Shown here piece after piece: positions 10,703 through 18,463 of a stretch of DNA of 64,000 bases. The notes beneath the pieces were generated by a model that was not told where the DNA came from, did not search any database, and was given only the letters and a program-made list of their open reading frames with translations. Position 1 is the first letter of the stretch; each line of letters opens with the position of its first letter. A program made the translations under genes and the position numbers. Origin of the DNA: Alphaproteobacteria bacterium (GTDB taxonomy: Bacteria; Pseudomonadota; Alphaproteobacteria; JANQMY01); the NCBI GenBank assembly GCA_028289425.1, contig JANQPL010000016.1, forward strand, positions 183,630 to 247,629, read 5' to 3'.

Positions 10703-11242
10703 CTAGCCCGCCTGCGCCCACTCATTGATCGTCTTGAGGATATCCAGCGGTTCGGTGCTCGAGTAATAATACGTAAGCGGAACTTCGTGAGAGCGCGTTT
10801 GGCGGAAGCCCCAGCGGTTGAGTTTCTCCACCTCATGACGTAGGTCGGGCGCCATGTCGTTCACCATGGCTTCATCGAAGATGAGCACCACGCGATAGGT
10901 ATCGGCACCGTCCCCGCTGGAATTGGTGTCGAGGCGGGCGCGTTCGAACTGGTCCAGGCGATAGGACCGTTTGCGGTTGTAGAACAGGCCGCGGCGGATG
11001 ATCTGGATGCGTCCCAGCGCCCGGCTGAAGCGCACATCCACCCAGTGGATAGAGAAATGCATGATGATCGGCAGGCTCGCCAGCATAAAGATGATAATGC
11101 CCCGTGTCGCCCCGTCCATGGTGTGCCATTGGTCGAACAAGGCATAGGCCAGCGCCAAGATGAACATCAAGAACAGCGCCGCAACGAAGCGCGGATGTTC
11201 CGCAAGCACCAGCCGGCCGGGATTTTTCTCCACCACTCTCAT
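10703..11242 (-). CDS. Two-TM membrane protein, paralogue of 11333-11878
   Basis: 179 residues. Two hydrophobic helices at about 19-60 (FVAALFLMFILALAYALF, then GIIIFMLASLPIIMHF) precede a soluble domain. HFSIHWVDVRFSRALGRIQIIRRG and EVPLTYYYSS match the neighbour at 11333 (HYSVHWV, GRVEITRNG, EIPITYYFSG), and both end in INEWxxxG. The start at 11242 (MRVVEKNPGRLV) is chosen because it aligns with the neighbour's MKIRENTSSRLV. No named family was recognised; the beta-rich C-terminal half resembles PH-like membrane proteins only in general form. Confidence 0.75.
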   Translation of the reverse strand: MRVVEKNPGRLVLAEHPRFVAALFLMFILALAYALFDQWHTMDGATRGIIIFMLASLPIIMHFSIHWVDVRFSRALGRIQIIRRGLFYNRKRSYRLDQFERARLDTNSSGDGADTYRVVLIFDEAMVNDMAPDLRHEVEKLNRWGFRQTRSHEVPLTYYYSSTEPLDILKTINEWAQAG

Positions 11243-11302
11243 GAGGTGGAGTGTAGGCACGGGAGGGTGTGAACCGCGTTAACTGGAGATAGTTGTGGAC
11301 TT

Positions 11303-11325
11303 AACCTCCCCACAAGGGGGAGGTT
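11303..11325. repeat. CCTAACCTCCCC-type palindrome, R2
   Basis: AACCTCCCC and GGGGAGGTT pair around a short loop between the two paralogous membrane-protein genes. Related longer copies are at 11902-11965, 51030-51117 and 54509-54608. Confidence 0.6.
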
Positions 11326-11332
11326 GGATTCA

Positions 11333-11878
11333 TCACCCCGCCACCCATTCATTGATCGCGTCGGCAATCGCTTCGTGTTCGTTGCCGCCCGAGAAATAGT
11401 AGGTGATCGGAATTTCGTGGGGCTCAAGATCGCCGATGGACCATCTTTTGTTCGGGGCGCGCGGTGCCGATTTGGGACGCCGAGATGTGGGTAGTTCGTC
11501 GAATACATCCTCATTGAACACCAAAACGACGCGCGCCGTGGTTCCATCGCTGTCCGATTGTTCGTCAATCCGCGCATGATCGAAGCTGCGCAAGGGCAGC
11601 ACGTCCCGCTTGTAATAGGCAATGCCATTGCGGGTTATTTCCACGCGCCCACTGGGGCGGTTGAAACTCGCCGTCACCCAATGCACCGAGTAATGCATCA
11701 CGAGCGGGATCACCACGACGAAGATCATCATGATGGACCACAAAAACCAAGACAGATCGGGGCCCTCGGTGATCACGAAAAATCCGTTAATGCCGAACAG
11801 GGTGAGCATCAGCGCCCCGATCAGTACCGGCTTTTCCGTGACAACCAAGCGGCTCGATGTGTTCTCGCGGATTTTCAT
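11333..11878 (-). CDS. Two-TM membrane protein, paralogue of 10703-11242
   Basis: 181 residues. Two hydrophobic segments near the N-terminus (VLIGALMLTLFGINGFFVI; LSWFLWSIMMIFVVVIPLVM) are followed by a soluble part containing HYSVHWVTASFNRPSGRVEI and HEIPITYYFSGG. GGGGGA lies just before the ATG at 11878. It runs in tandem with 10703-11242 with about 90 bases between, so co-transcription is likely. Function not recognised. Confidence 0.78.
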   Translation of the reverse strand: MKIRENTSSRLVVTEKPVLIGALMLTLFGINGFFVITEGPDLSWFLWSIMMIFVVVIPLVMHYSVHWVTASFNRPSGRVEITRNGIAYYKRDVLPLRSFDHARIDEQSDSDGTTARVVLVFNEDVFDELPTSRRPKSAPRAPNKRWSIGDLEPHEIPITYYFSGGNEHEAIADAINEWVAG

Positions 11879-11901
11879 GGCGTCCCCCCACAGGAAGTTA
11901 G

Positions 11902-11965
11902 CCTAACCTCCCCCCTGTGGGGAGGTCGAAAACTGTTTGTAAAACAGTTTTCGGGTGGGGTTAGG
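11902..11965. repeat. R2 palindrome, long form
   Basis: CCTAACCTCCCC at the left and GGGGTTAGG at the right enclose an inner perfect hairpin, CGAAAACTG / CAGTTTTCG (11927-11953). It is an intergenic repeat with no coding signal. Confidence 0.65.
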
Positions 11966-11993
11966 TGGTACGGGTGTTCAAAATCACCGGCTG

Positions 11994-12179
11994 TCATGCT
12001 CGCCGTTAGGCGGGCATCCAATCCACTTATCGACCAAGGTCAACCTTGGAAGGTGATTTACAAGTGGCAACGCCGATGGATCCCCGCGCTTTGCGCGAGG
12101 ATGACGCTATAAATCTGAGGTAGGTGTCGAGCAACATCACGAGGCATTCAGCTGTTTCGATCCCGGATCAGGTCCGGGA
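11994..12179. repeat. Repeat-filled intergenic segment
   Basis: The segment holds a GTCATGC...GAGGATGACG repeat (about 11994-12112) with internal CCGCGC/GCGCGAGG pairing, then TCCCGGA (12161-12167) pairing with TCCGGGA (12173-12179). No gene was found between 11879 and 12207. Confidence 0.5.
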
Positions 12180-12207
12180 CGGGCAATTCCGAGAGGGGAA
12201 GGTTGGA

Positions 12208-12573
12208 CTACCTGTCCACTCGCCGTCCGTCGCGATACATTGCGATGCACTCAATAGTGCCGATGATGTGCTTATTAAACTCGTTCAGCTCCTCAGCGGG
12301 AACCCAAAGTTCCCGATGAAGGTTGCCGGCGCCGACGGTTTTTGCTTCGAATTTCGAAACATACGCGTCGTCCACCTCGAACGCTGTCACATAGCCCACA
12401 TTGTTCGGCGGGGCCTCTTTGGAGTTCCAATCGCGCGCGATCTGTTCGGCATATTCGAAGTTCATCACCGGATAAAAAATCGGCTGCTCGGGCAGGCGCG
12501 GGGGGAACGTCGCCCACACGGATGCTTCGATGAGATCAAGTTCTTTCTGGCCAACTGGTCGGAAAAGACGCAC
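12208..12573 (-). CDS. Conserved hypothetical protein (RPVGQKEL family)
   Basis: 121 residues from a GTG at 12573. MRLFRPVGQKELDLI, FPPRLPEQPIFYPVMN, ARDWNSKE and WVPAEELNEFNKHI match a small conserved family that I recall being labelled as ADP-ribosylation/crystallin J1-like in databases; that label is not functional proof. No signal peptide or membrane segment is present. It stands alone between intergenic repeats and a membrane-protein gene on the opposite strand. Confidence 0.75.
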   Translation of the reverse strand: MRLFRPVGQKELDLIEASVWATFPPRLPEQPIFYPVMNFEYAEQIARDWNSKEAPPNNVGYVTAFEVDDAYVSKFEAKTVGAGNLHRELWVPAEELNEFNKHIIGTIECIAMYRDGRRVDR

Positions 12574-12665
12574 TTCTTTGCTGATGTGAAAGCTAACGAC
12601 TCGGATGCTGTTTAAGCTAGATTAAACCACAGATAGGTAAGTCAGTCTCATAACACCAAGGTCGA

Positions 12666-13307
12666 ATGTCTTGGTTCAGCGTTATTCGGAAGTTGGCGGG
12701 GGCTAACCTAGTGGATGAATCTCCAATAAATATTTGGTGGCTGGTTACCCACCACCCACTTTCGATCTTCCTGCTGATTGGTTTTCTGCTGCTATTGCGG
12801 TTCGTATACAAGTCCGCGCCTTCGGTTCGCGTGGGCGTGCGGTTGCCTTTGGGCGCCTATTTGTCGCCCCCGTTGACAGTTTTAGTGTCATACGTGTTCA
12901 TGATTGGCTTTCTGATTTTCAACTACTCGGAAGAGCCTGCCGGAGGAATTTTCTTAGCACTTCTGCTTAGTTCTGGCCCTTTGCAGGCTCTTCACGCCGT
13001 TTGGGTTCTTGCTGCCTGGTCCTCCATGTTCGTGATGAAAAAATCGGCGCCTTTACTTCTCGCGTGGCTCCCATCGAGGTGGCTGTTGCATACGTCGACT
13101 TGGAGCGTATTGCTCCACTTTCTATATTTGTGGGCCGTCCCGACATTGCTGCTTTTGCCAATGCTCGTCGGGGCAACATCTATTTCTAGCCGGGGGCTCC
13201 TAACCGCCTCATGCATTTTTGCGGTCGCGTCACTGATTTCGACACTGATTAACTTCGGCTCAGGAAACCTTCTTTCTCCCGTCAATCGCCATGACGTTCA
13301 GTCATAG
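12666..13307 (+). CDS. Hypothetical multi-pass membrane protein
   Basis: 213 residues with about five hydrophobic segments (for example HPLSIFLLIGFLLLLRFVY, LTVLVSYVFMIGFLIF, LYLWAVPTLLLLPMLVGA, ASCIFAVASLISTLI). No family was recognised. Base composition is visibly more AT-rich than in its neighbours (starting with many TTT/ATA/TTA codons), hinting at separate origin. The start at ATG 12666 lacks a strong ribosome site. The region 13308-13462 after it holds nothing recognisable. Confidence 0.6.
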   Translation: MSWFSVIRKLAGANLVDESPINIWWLVTHHPLSIFLLIGFLLLLRFVYKSAPSVRVGVRLPLGAYLSPPLTVLVSYVFMIGFLIFNYSEEPAGGIFLALLLSSGPLQALHAVWVLAAWSSMFVMKKSAPLLLAWLPSRWLLHTSTWSVLLHFLYLWAVPTLLLLPMLVGATSISSRGLLTASCIFAVASLISTLINFGSGNLLSPVNRHDVQS

Positions 13308-13462
13308 CATCATTAAATTGCGCCGCAGAAATTTGTGGGCAATTTTAATCAAATCCCGATCTATACCCTTCTACCGAATTCCGTTAGGCTTTCTTTAAGT
13401 TCCTGTGCGAGTCTTAAGACCTCTGAACAAGTGGTTTAGTTGGCATCTGTTGGGGCTTGCAC

Positions 13463-13966
13463 ATGTCGAAAACACTGGCTGTCTTTTTGTCACCTCTTTC
13501 CGCGTCCATCGTTTTTCTGATGGTCGGGGTGGCGGCGGCCAGTGTGACGATCGGTGTGCAAGCCAATATGCTGGGCGATGCGGTGGCGGCCTCCCGCTTC
13601 GGCACCATCGCCTCGGCGCTGATTGAAATCTACCTTGCCTATATGCTGCTGTGGCTGCCGCTCATTTGGGTGCTGTCGGCAGCCTTCTTGGGCGGCATGT
13701 GGTTTTTGAAGCGCAAGGGCATCAAGCTTGATTTGAGCCTGCCGGAAGAAGGCCGCATGGCCTGGTTCGCCCTGGTGTTGAGCATTCCGGTGACGGCATT
13801 TACCACGTCGCTGCCCTTGGGCGATGCGCCGGGACTGATCGGTCTTCTGACCGCAACGGGCCTGGTGCTGTGCGCGGCCACGAGTGCCGTGTTCTTTCAC
13901 CTGTGGCGGGACCCGAATGCCACGGGCGGTTCTCACGGCCTGCCGATGTTCGGCGCTGCGGCTTAG
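13463..13966 (+). CDS. Four-TM membrane protein, paralogue of 14116-14598
   Basis: 167 residues with four hydrophobic segments. The order MxKTLAVFLSPLSASIVFL, IYLAYMLLWLPLIWVL, LKRKGI, PVTAFTTSLPLGDAPGLIGLLTATGLVLC matches the next gene (FLAPVSAAAVWLL, LYATYLLLFIPFAWFL, LQRKGI, LLTATGVILC). ATG 13463 is preferred over the TTG at 13457 because of TTGGGG nine bases upstream. Function unknown; tandem duplicate with its neighbour. Confidence 0.78.
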   Translation: MSKTLAVFLSPLSASIVFLMVGVAAASVTIGVQANMLGDAVAASRFGTIASALIEIYLAYMLLWLPLIWVLSAAFLGGMWFLKRKGIKLDLSLPEEGRMAWFALVLSIPVTAFTTSLPLGDAPGLIGLLTATGLVLCAATSAVFFHLWRDPNATGGSHGLPMFGAAA

Positions 13967-14115
13967 TTTGTTTGAAGGCATCACCGGCCCATACAACAAA
14001 GTCAGCCCACAAATTATTCCCCATTAACCATACACATAACTAACGCGCGCACTCTCGTTGACTTATCCCGCCCCCTCCCGCACTGTTTCAACCGGGGACA
14101 CTTGGGGGCGAACCG

Positions 14116-14598
14116 ATGCTTGGGGCAAAGTTCTGGACAAATCTGTTCGTAATTTTTCTTGCCCCCGTATCCGCCGCGGCCGTGTGGCTGCTGATCGCCG
14201 CCGGCGCATCGACGGTGCTGTTCCTGCTCAAGGGCACTGGCGTAACGCGGACGGAATTCGTCTTCCTGTTTCTCAACTTCATGGATCTCTACGCCACCTA
14301 TTTGCTGCTGTTTATCCCGTTTGCCTGGTTCCTCATGTGCAGCGGCACGCTCACCAAATGGACTCTGCAGCGCAAAGGCATTAGCCGTGCCGACCGCTTC
14401 TTTCCCGACTGGCCGGCATTGTCGGTGGGCGGATTGTTATGCTTTCCGGTCGCCTTCGGTTCTCTTTGGCTGCCGGTGGAAGGCGAGGGCATCGTCCCCT
14501 TGCTGACGGCCACGGGGGTGATCTTGTGCTTTACCACCAGCGTCATCTATTGCGAGTTGCTCGCCGTCCAAGAGCCGCCCGAAAAAGCGGTCCGTTAA
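14116..14598 (+). CDS. Four-TM membrane protein, paralogue of 13463-13966
   Basis: 160 residues with four membrane segments and the same LQRKGIS loop and PLLTATGVILC final helix as the preceding gene. No catalytic or metal-binding pattern is visible. It probably arose by tandem duplication followed by strong divergence. Function not recognised. Confidence 0.78.
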   Translation: MLGAKFWTNLFVIFLAPVSAAAVWLLIAAGASTVLFLLKGTGVTRTEFVFLFLNFMDLYATYLLLFIPFAWFLMCSGTLTKWTLQRKGISRADRFFPDWPALSVGGLLCFPVAFGSLWLPVEGEGIVPLLTATGVILCFTTSVIYCELLAVQEPPEKAVR

Positions 14599-14647
14599 CT
14601 AAGGCATGATCATTTTTCTTAGATGCCAAGGAGTCATTGTTGGCCGC

Positions 14648-14724
14648 GCCTGCCTGCGCGAAGCCTAAGCTTCGCCCTGCGGGCCATAGCCCTTCGGGCG
14701 ACGGGTCGTTCGGCGAAGGCAGGC
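14648..14724. repeat. Palindromic repeat R1, copy 2 (long form)
   Basis: It runs from GCCTGCCTGCGCGAAGC to GGCGAAGGCAGGC, with the same internal GCCCTTCGGGC hairpin as 10028-10100. The rest of 14599-14998 shows no gene that I can support. Confidence 0.75.
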
Positions 14725-14998
14725 GATCGGACGGTTAACCGGAATCCACTTAACCTGATCGCGCTTGCGAGTTCGGCGCATTTTTAGCTTCAATTAACCT
14801 AAAGACTTTCTTACCTTTCGCCTCAGAGGAGCATATGGGCCCGATGCACATCGCGGCCATATGAACAGGCAACTCTTTGAACATTTGGTGGGGTGGGGGC
14901 GCCGGCCTAGGGCCGGGCCCCCGCTGCCGTTTCTTCTTCTCTTTGCGCGCTCTGTGATAGGGTTTGGCTCCGGCCAACCATCAGAAAGGGGTGTGCCC

Positions 14999-15295
14999 AT
15001 GTTCGTTGCGGTGACAAAGCTCGATTTCGATCCCGCGCTGAAAGACGAGGCGATCGCCCTTGCGAAGGACACGGCGCCCATCTTCCGCCGGCAAAAAGGC
15101 AATCAAGGGGTGTGGGCCCATGAATCGACCGACGGTACGCAAACCATGATGTATTTGTTGTGGGAGACCGAAGCGGACCATTTGGCCTGTATGCAGAGTG
15201 CCGATTTCGCCGCGACCAACTCCAAATTCGAAGCGCTGATGAAATCGGGCAAGGTGGCTTTCACTCTGGACACTTACGCCACCGTGGATACGTGA
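14999..15295 (+). CDS. Antibiotic biosynthesis monooxygenase (ABM)-like small protein
   Basis: 98 residues, typical of the dimeric alpha+beta ABM fold. MFVAVTKLDFDPALKDEAIALAKDTAP is the first strand and helix; YLLWETEADHLACMQSADF is the characteristic second half. Family members are cofactor-free monooxygenases or stress proteins; the substrate here is unknown. GAAAGGGG precedes the ATG at 14999. Confidence 0.75.
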   Translation: MFVAVTKLDFDPALKDEAIALAKDTAPIFRRQKGNQGVWAHESTDGTQTMMYLLWETEADHLACMQSADFAATNSKFEALMKSGKVAFTLDTYATVDT

Positions 15296-15336
15296 CGGTT
15301 AAGTGGGTGGAAAGCCGGCGGTACTAGAGTCACGGC

Positions 15337-16425
15337 ATGAGCGCGACCCCCAACCCGCACCCCTTTCGACTGGGCGTGATCGAAGGCTTTTACGGCACGC
15401 CCTGGTCCCATGAGGACCGCTGTGGGTTCGCCGAGTTTATGGCCGCGCACGGGTTCGGGTTTTATCTCTATGCCCCCAAAGCCGATGCCTATTTGCGCAA
15501 GGCCTGGCGCGAGCCGATTCCCGAGGACGACATGGAACAGCTTGCCGCTTTGTCGGCGGCGTACCGCGCCCAAGGCGTGTTGTTCGGCGTGGGGTTGAGC
15601 CCCTTCGAAGTCTATGTGGACTTTAGCGCAGCGGAAAAGGAATTGCTGGCGCAGAAGATCCGTCAGTTGAACGATGTGGGCTGCGATATGCTCGCTATTC
15701 TGTTTGACGATATGAAGGGCGATGTGCCGACGCTGGCCCAAACCCAGGTGGAGATCCTTCATTTCATCCAGCAAACGACGACGGCGGCACAGATCGTCTT
15801 TTGTCCCACCTATTATTCGGACGATCCGGTGCTGGAACGTGTGTTCGGCACCATGCCTGCGGGATATTTGGAGGAGTTGGGGGCGACCCTTGACCCCGCG
15901 ATCGATGTGTTTTGGACGGGACCGAATGTGGTGTCGGACGACTACCCTGCGGCCCACCTTGAAGCGGTAACTGAAAAGCTGCGGCGCAAACCGTTTCTAT
16001 GGGACAATTACCCGGTCAACGACAGCGAAAAAATGTCAAAGCATTTGCATCTGCGCAGCTTTACGGGCCGGCCCCATAGCTTGCGCGACCTGCTGTCGGG
16101 CCATGCGGTGAACCCCATGCTGCAGCCGTGGCTTACCCGCTTGCCGCTGCAAACTTTGAGCGAGAGCTATCATTTGGGGGACATGTACGACCCGGACAAG
16201 GCATTCGAGCGCGCCGTGCGCGACCAATGCCCCACTGCGTCGGCGGAAGCGCTGTGTGCGGATTTGCCATTGCTGCACGATGCGGGTCTTGATCAGCTGA
16301 CGGACGATCAAAAGGCGCAATTGGTGGCGAAATACGGCGCCATGACCGATTGCCCCTTCGCCCGCGAAGTGGTGGATTGGCTGAATGGAGTCTACAAATT
16401 CGACCCGGCTTGTTTGACGGATTAG
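15337..16425 (+). CDS. GH84 family beta-N-acetylglucosaminidase (OGA-like)
   Basis: 362 residues covering the GH84 catalytic barrel only. EGFYGTPW (16-23) is the family signature; D124-D125 in ILFDDMKGD is the catalytic Asp pair that drives substrate-assisted hydrolysis in human OGA and clostridial homologues. CPTYY (156-160) and WDNYPVND (222-229) supply further active-site residues. No signal peptide is visible, so the enzyme appears cytoplasmic and would act on imported GlcNAc conjugates, cell-wall fragments or O-GlcNAc protein. The accessory domains of larger GH84 enzymes are missing. Confidence 0.9.
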   Translation: MSATPNPHPFRLGVIEGFYGTPWSHEDRCGFAEFMAAHGFGFYLYAPKADAYLRKAWREPIPEDDMEQLAALSAAYRAQGVLFGVGLSPFEVYVDFSAAEKELLAQKIRQLNDVGCDMLAILFDDMKGDVPTLAQTQVEILHFIQQTTTAAQIVFCPTYYSDDPVLERVFGTMPAGYLEELGATLDPAIDVFWTGPNVVSDDYPAAHLEAVTEKLRRKPFLWDNYPVNDSEKMSKHLHLRSFTGRPHSLRDLLSGHAVNPMLQPWLTRLPLQTLSESYHLGDMYDPDKAFERAVRDQCPTASAEALCADLPLLHDAGLDQLTDDQKAQLVAKYGAMTDCPFAREVVDWLNGVYKFDPACLTD

Positions 16426-16442
16426 AAAAGCCCCCCACCTAA

Positions 16443-16478
16443 CCTCCCCCCGCAAGCGGGGGGGGAGGGAGTTTTTTT
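16443..16478 (+). terminator. Terminator after the GH84 gene
   Basis: CCTCCCCCCGC (16443-16453) pairs with GCGGGGGGGGAGG (16456-16468), followed by seven T residues at 16472-16478. It is built from an R2-type repeat but has the form of an intrinsic terminator. Confidence 0.7.
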
Positions 16479-16868
16479 CTAACCGATAATCACATAGAGC
16501 GCGAGAACAAGGCCCGTAATGTAGGTGCCGAGTGCGCCGATGAAGCGCAGCACGTTGAACTGGTTCATGGTCGACCCGGTGACGAGACCGATGACGATCA
16601 GATAGCGGAACACCGTGGCCGCGATGATCACCCAGGCAATCCAATGGGAGGGTTGATGCACGCCGATATACCCCATCAATACCGCCAGCATGGGCGCATA
16701 TTCGATGGTGTTGCCGTGGGCCCGGTTCATTTTGTAGAGAATGCTGGTGGGGTCGTCCCCGACGCCGTAGAGCGTTTCCGTGCGGGCGCGCGTAAGAGAA
16801 ACGGCAAGGCCCAGCCCGAACACCAACAGGCCCAGAAGCCCCATACAAATAATCGAAGAAATCATCAT
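16479..16868 (-). CDS. MAPEG family membrane protein
   Basis: 129 residues with four membrane helices. The motifs MNRAHGNTIEYAPMLAVLMG (FERAHxNxxE-like) and FRYLIVIGLVTG are diagnostic of MAPEG proteins (microsomal glutathione transferase-like). The N-terminal ATG at 16868 gives MMISSIICMGLLGLL. Bacterial members may conjugate glutathione to lipophilic compounds, but many are uncharacterised. Confidence 0.85.
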   Translation of the reverse strand: MMISSIICMGLLGLLVFGLGLAVSLTRARTETLYGVGDDPTSILYKMNRAHGNTIEYAPMLAVLMGYIGVHQPSHWIAWVIIAATVFRYLIVIGLVTGSTMNQFNVLRFIGALGTYITGLVLALYVIIG

Positions 16869-16964
16869 GGTCTTGTGTCCCCAAATGGTTGTGGGGACGA
16901 GTCTAGGGGTCTCACCCGCGCCTGGCCAGCGGCCAATGGTTAACAATTGCGTGGGGAATGGGCG

Positions 16965-17270
16965 CTAGGGGATGCGGGCGAGAGATTTTAGCAGGGCCGT
17001 TGCGTCCGTGGCGCTGCCGCCGGCAAAGGCGCGGGCGGTCGCCGTGCGGTGAAAGAGCGGTTCGCCGTCGCGAAAGACGCTCAGCACAAAGAGGTGTTCG
17101 GAAAGCGCCGCGCGTGTCGCGTCGGGCGGCACCAGAGCCAATTCCTGTTCGGTCAATGGCAGCCAGGTGCCGTCCGATTTCACCGCCACCCACCATTTAA
17201 GCGCGTAAGTCCTGCCAAGATCGGTCAGTTCTGCAAGGGGCAGCGCCTCGTCCAATAGAGTGGGCAGCAT
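16965..17270 (-). CDS. Small hypothetical protein downstream of the histone-like gene
   Basis: 101 residues, start 9 bases after the stop of 17280-17813, so it is likely translated from the same message. It contains YALKWWVAVKSDGTWLPLTEQEL and no membrane segment. No family was recognised and there is no good ribosome site of its own. Confidence 0.5.
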   Translation of the reverse strand: MLPTLLDEALPLAELTDLGRTYALKWWVAVKSDGTWLPLTEQELALVPPDATRAALSEHLFVLSVFRDGEPLFHRTATARAFAGGSATDATALLKSLARIP

Positions 17271-17279
17271 GCGGGGGGC

Positions 17280-17813
17280 TTAGGCCGATGCCCGTTTGGC
17301 GGGCGCGCGCCGCGTCCGCGGCTTTGCCCGAGTGGATTTTGACGTCGACTTGGCGGCGGCCTTCGCCGGTGTCTTACGCCGTGTTGCCGGTTTCTTCGCC
17401 GCCGGTTTGGCCGCCGATTTTTCGACCTCGGCCTTGGCTTCATTGAAGCCCTTGGCCACATTGGCGAATTCGGCCTGCAGCGCCTTTTCCACCTTTTTGA
17501 GTTCCTGTTCGGCCACTCGGCCCCAGGCGTTCAACTGCTTTTCCAGTTGCTTGACCACCTTGGCCGCGTCGGACTTCTGGTAGGACTTGTCGAGATCGGC
17601 GGCTACTTTTTCAAGCTGCAAGGACATGCGGCCGGCCATCCGCCCCGCTTCCAATTCCAGCTTGTTGGCGGCTTTGCGCAGATCCGCATATTGCTGCTTG
17701 GACAGGGCGGCCGGTTTGCGCGCCGTCTTCTTTTGCGCAGTGGTCTTACGGGCAGTTGTTTTTCGAGCGGTGGAACGGCGGGTGGTCTTTGCGGTGGGCT
17801 TCCTTGCGGGCAT
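17280..17813 (-). CDS. Histone H1-like / Lys-Ala-rich DNA-binding protein
   Basis: 177 residues in three parts: a basic Lys/Thr/Arg-rich tail (1-36, repeated ARKTT units), a helical coiled-coil centre (about 38-125; KLELEAGRMAGRMSLQLEKVA, AWGRVAEQELKKVEKALQ) and a basic C-tail (130-177, KPAAKKPATRRKTPAKAAAK type). Such tails bind DNA non-specifically, as in bacterial H1 homologues; the central helix could also be phasin-like, and phasin-histone hybrids that coat polyester granules are known. GGAGG precedes ATG 17813. Confidence 0.75.
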   Translation of the reverse strand: MPARKPTAKTTRRSTARKTTARKTTAQKKTARKPAALSKQQYADLRKAANKLELEAGRMAGRMSLQLEKVAADLDKSYQKSDAAKVVKQLEKQLNAWGRVAEQELKKVEKALQAEFANVAKGFNEAKAEVEKSAAKPAAKKPATRRKTPAKAAAKSTSKSTRAKPRTRRAPAKRASA

Positions 17814-17959
17814 GGTGGACCTCCAAAGCGGAAATTTGTGCGGGCAGCGGTTAAGACAACAAATGCAAAGCGGTGTAAAGACGTCCTTGCCTTGCGAAAG
17901 GCCGTCATGCATTTATCGTCATCCCGCGCACCCCATTCGTCAACCGGGAAAGTGATGTC

Positions 17960-18463
17960 ATGACGCAAAAACACTCCCCCTTTCTATTGCGGCCTTCCGA
18001 CCAGCAAGCGGTCAAGGAAGTGCACTTCGTGCATCAGCACAATCCCAATGGCGTGCGCCACAAGCGCAACCTCACCGACCCGCTGGGGCTTGAGGATATG
18101 GGTGTGCATTTGGTGCGCGTCACCCAAGGTCATGACAGTTCGGAACACCACTTCCATGAGGAAGATGAGGAGTTCATCTATGTGATTTCCGGGCACGCCC
18201 AGGCCCATATCGGCGATGAGGTGTATGATGTGGGCCCCGGCGATTTCATGGCCTTTCCCAAAAAGTCACCGGCCCATTACATTCATAATCCCCATGCGGA
18301 GGACTTTGTCTATTTGGTGGGCGGCACCCGCGCGCCGATCGACATTTGCAATTATCCCCGCAAGGGCTTGCGCCAATTCCGTGTGCATGGGGTGCGGGAA
18401 TACACCGAAACAACGAACATGAAAAAAGTGACCTATCCGAAACCCAAGGAAGAAAACTCATGA
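17960..18463 (+). CDS. Cupin domain protein
   Basis: 167 residues. A single cupin barrel holds the metal-binding motif SSEHHFHEEDEEFIYVISG (G-x5-H-x-H-x3,4-E pattern) and the second motif GDFMAFPKKSPAHYIHNP. Its stop overlaps the ATG of the downstream SDR (ATGA at 18460-18463), so the two are translationally coupled. Function could be enzymatic or sensory; the SDR partner suggests oxidation of a small-molecule substrate. Confidence 0.85.
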   Translation: MTQKHSPFLLRPSDQQAVKEVHFVHQHNPNGVRHKRNLTDPLGLEDMGVHLVRVTQGHDSSEHHFHEEDEEFIYVISGHAQAHIGDEVYDVGPGDFMAFPKKSPAHYIHNPHAEDFVYLVGGTRAPIDICNYPRKGLRQFRVHGVREYTETTNMKKVTYPKPKEENS

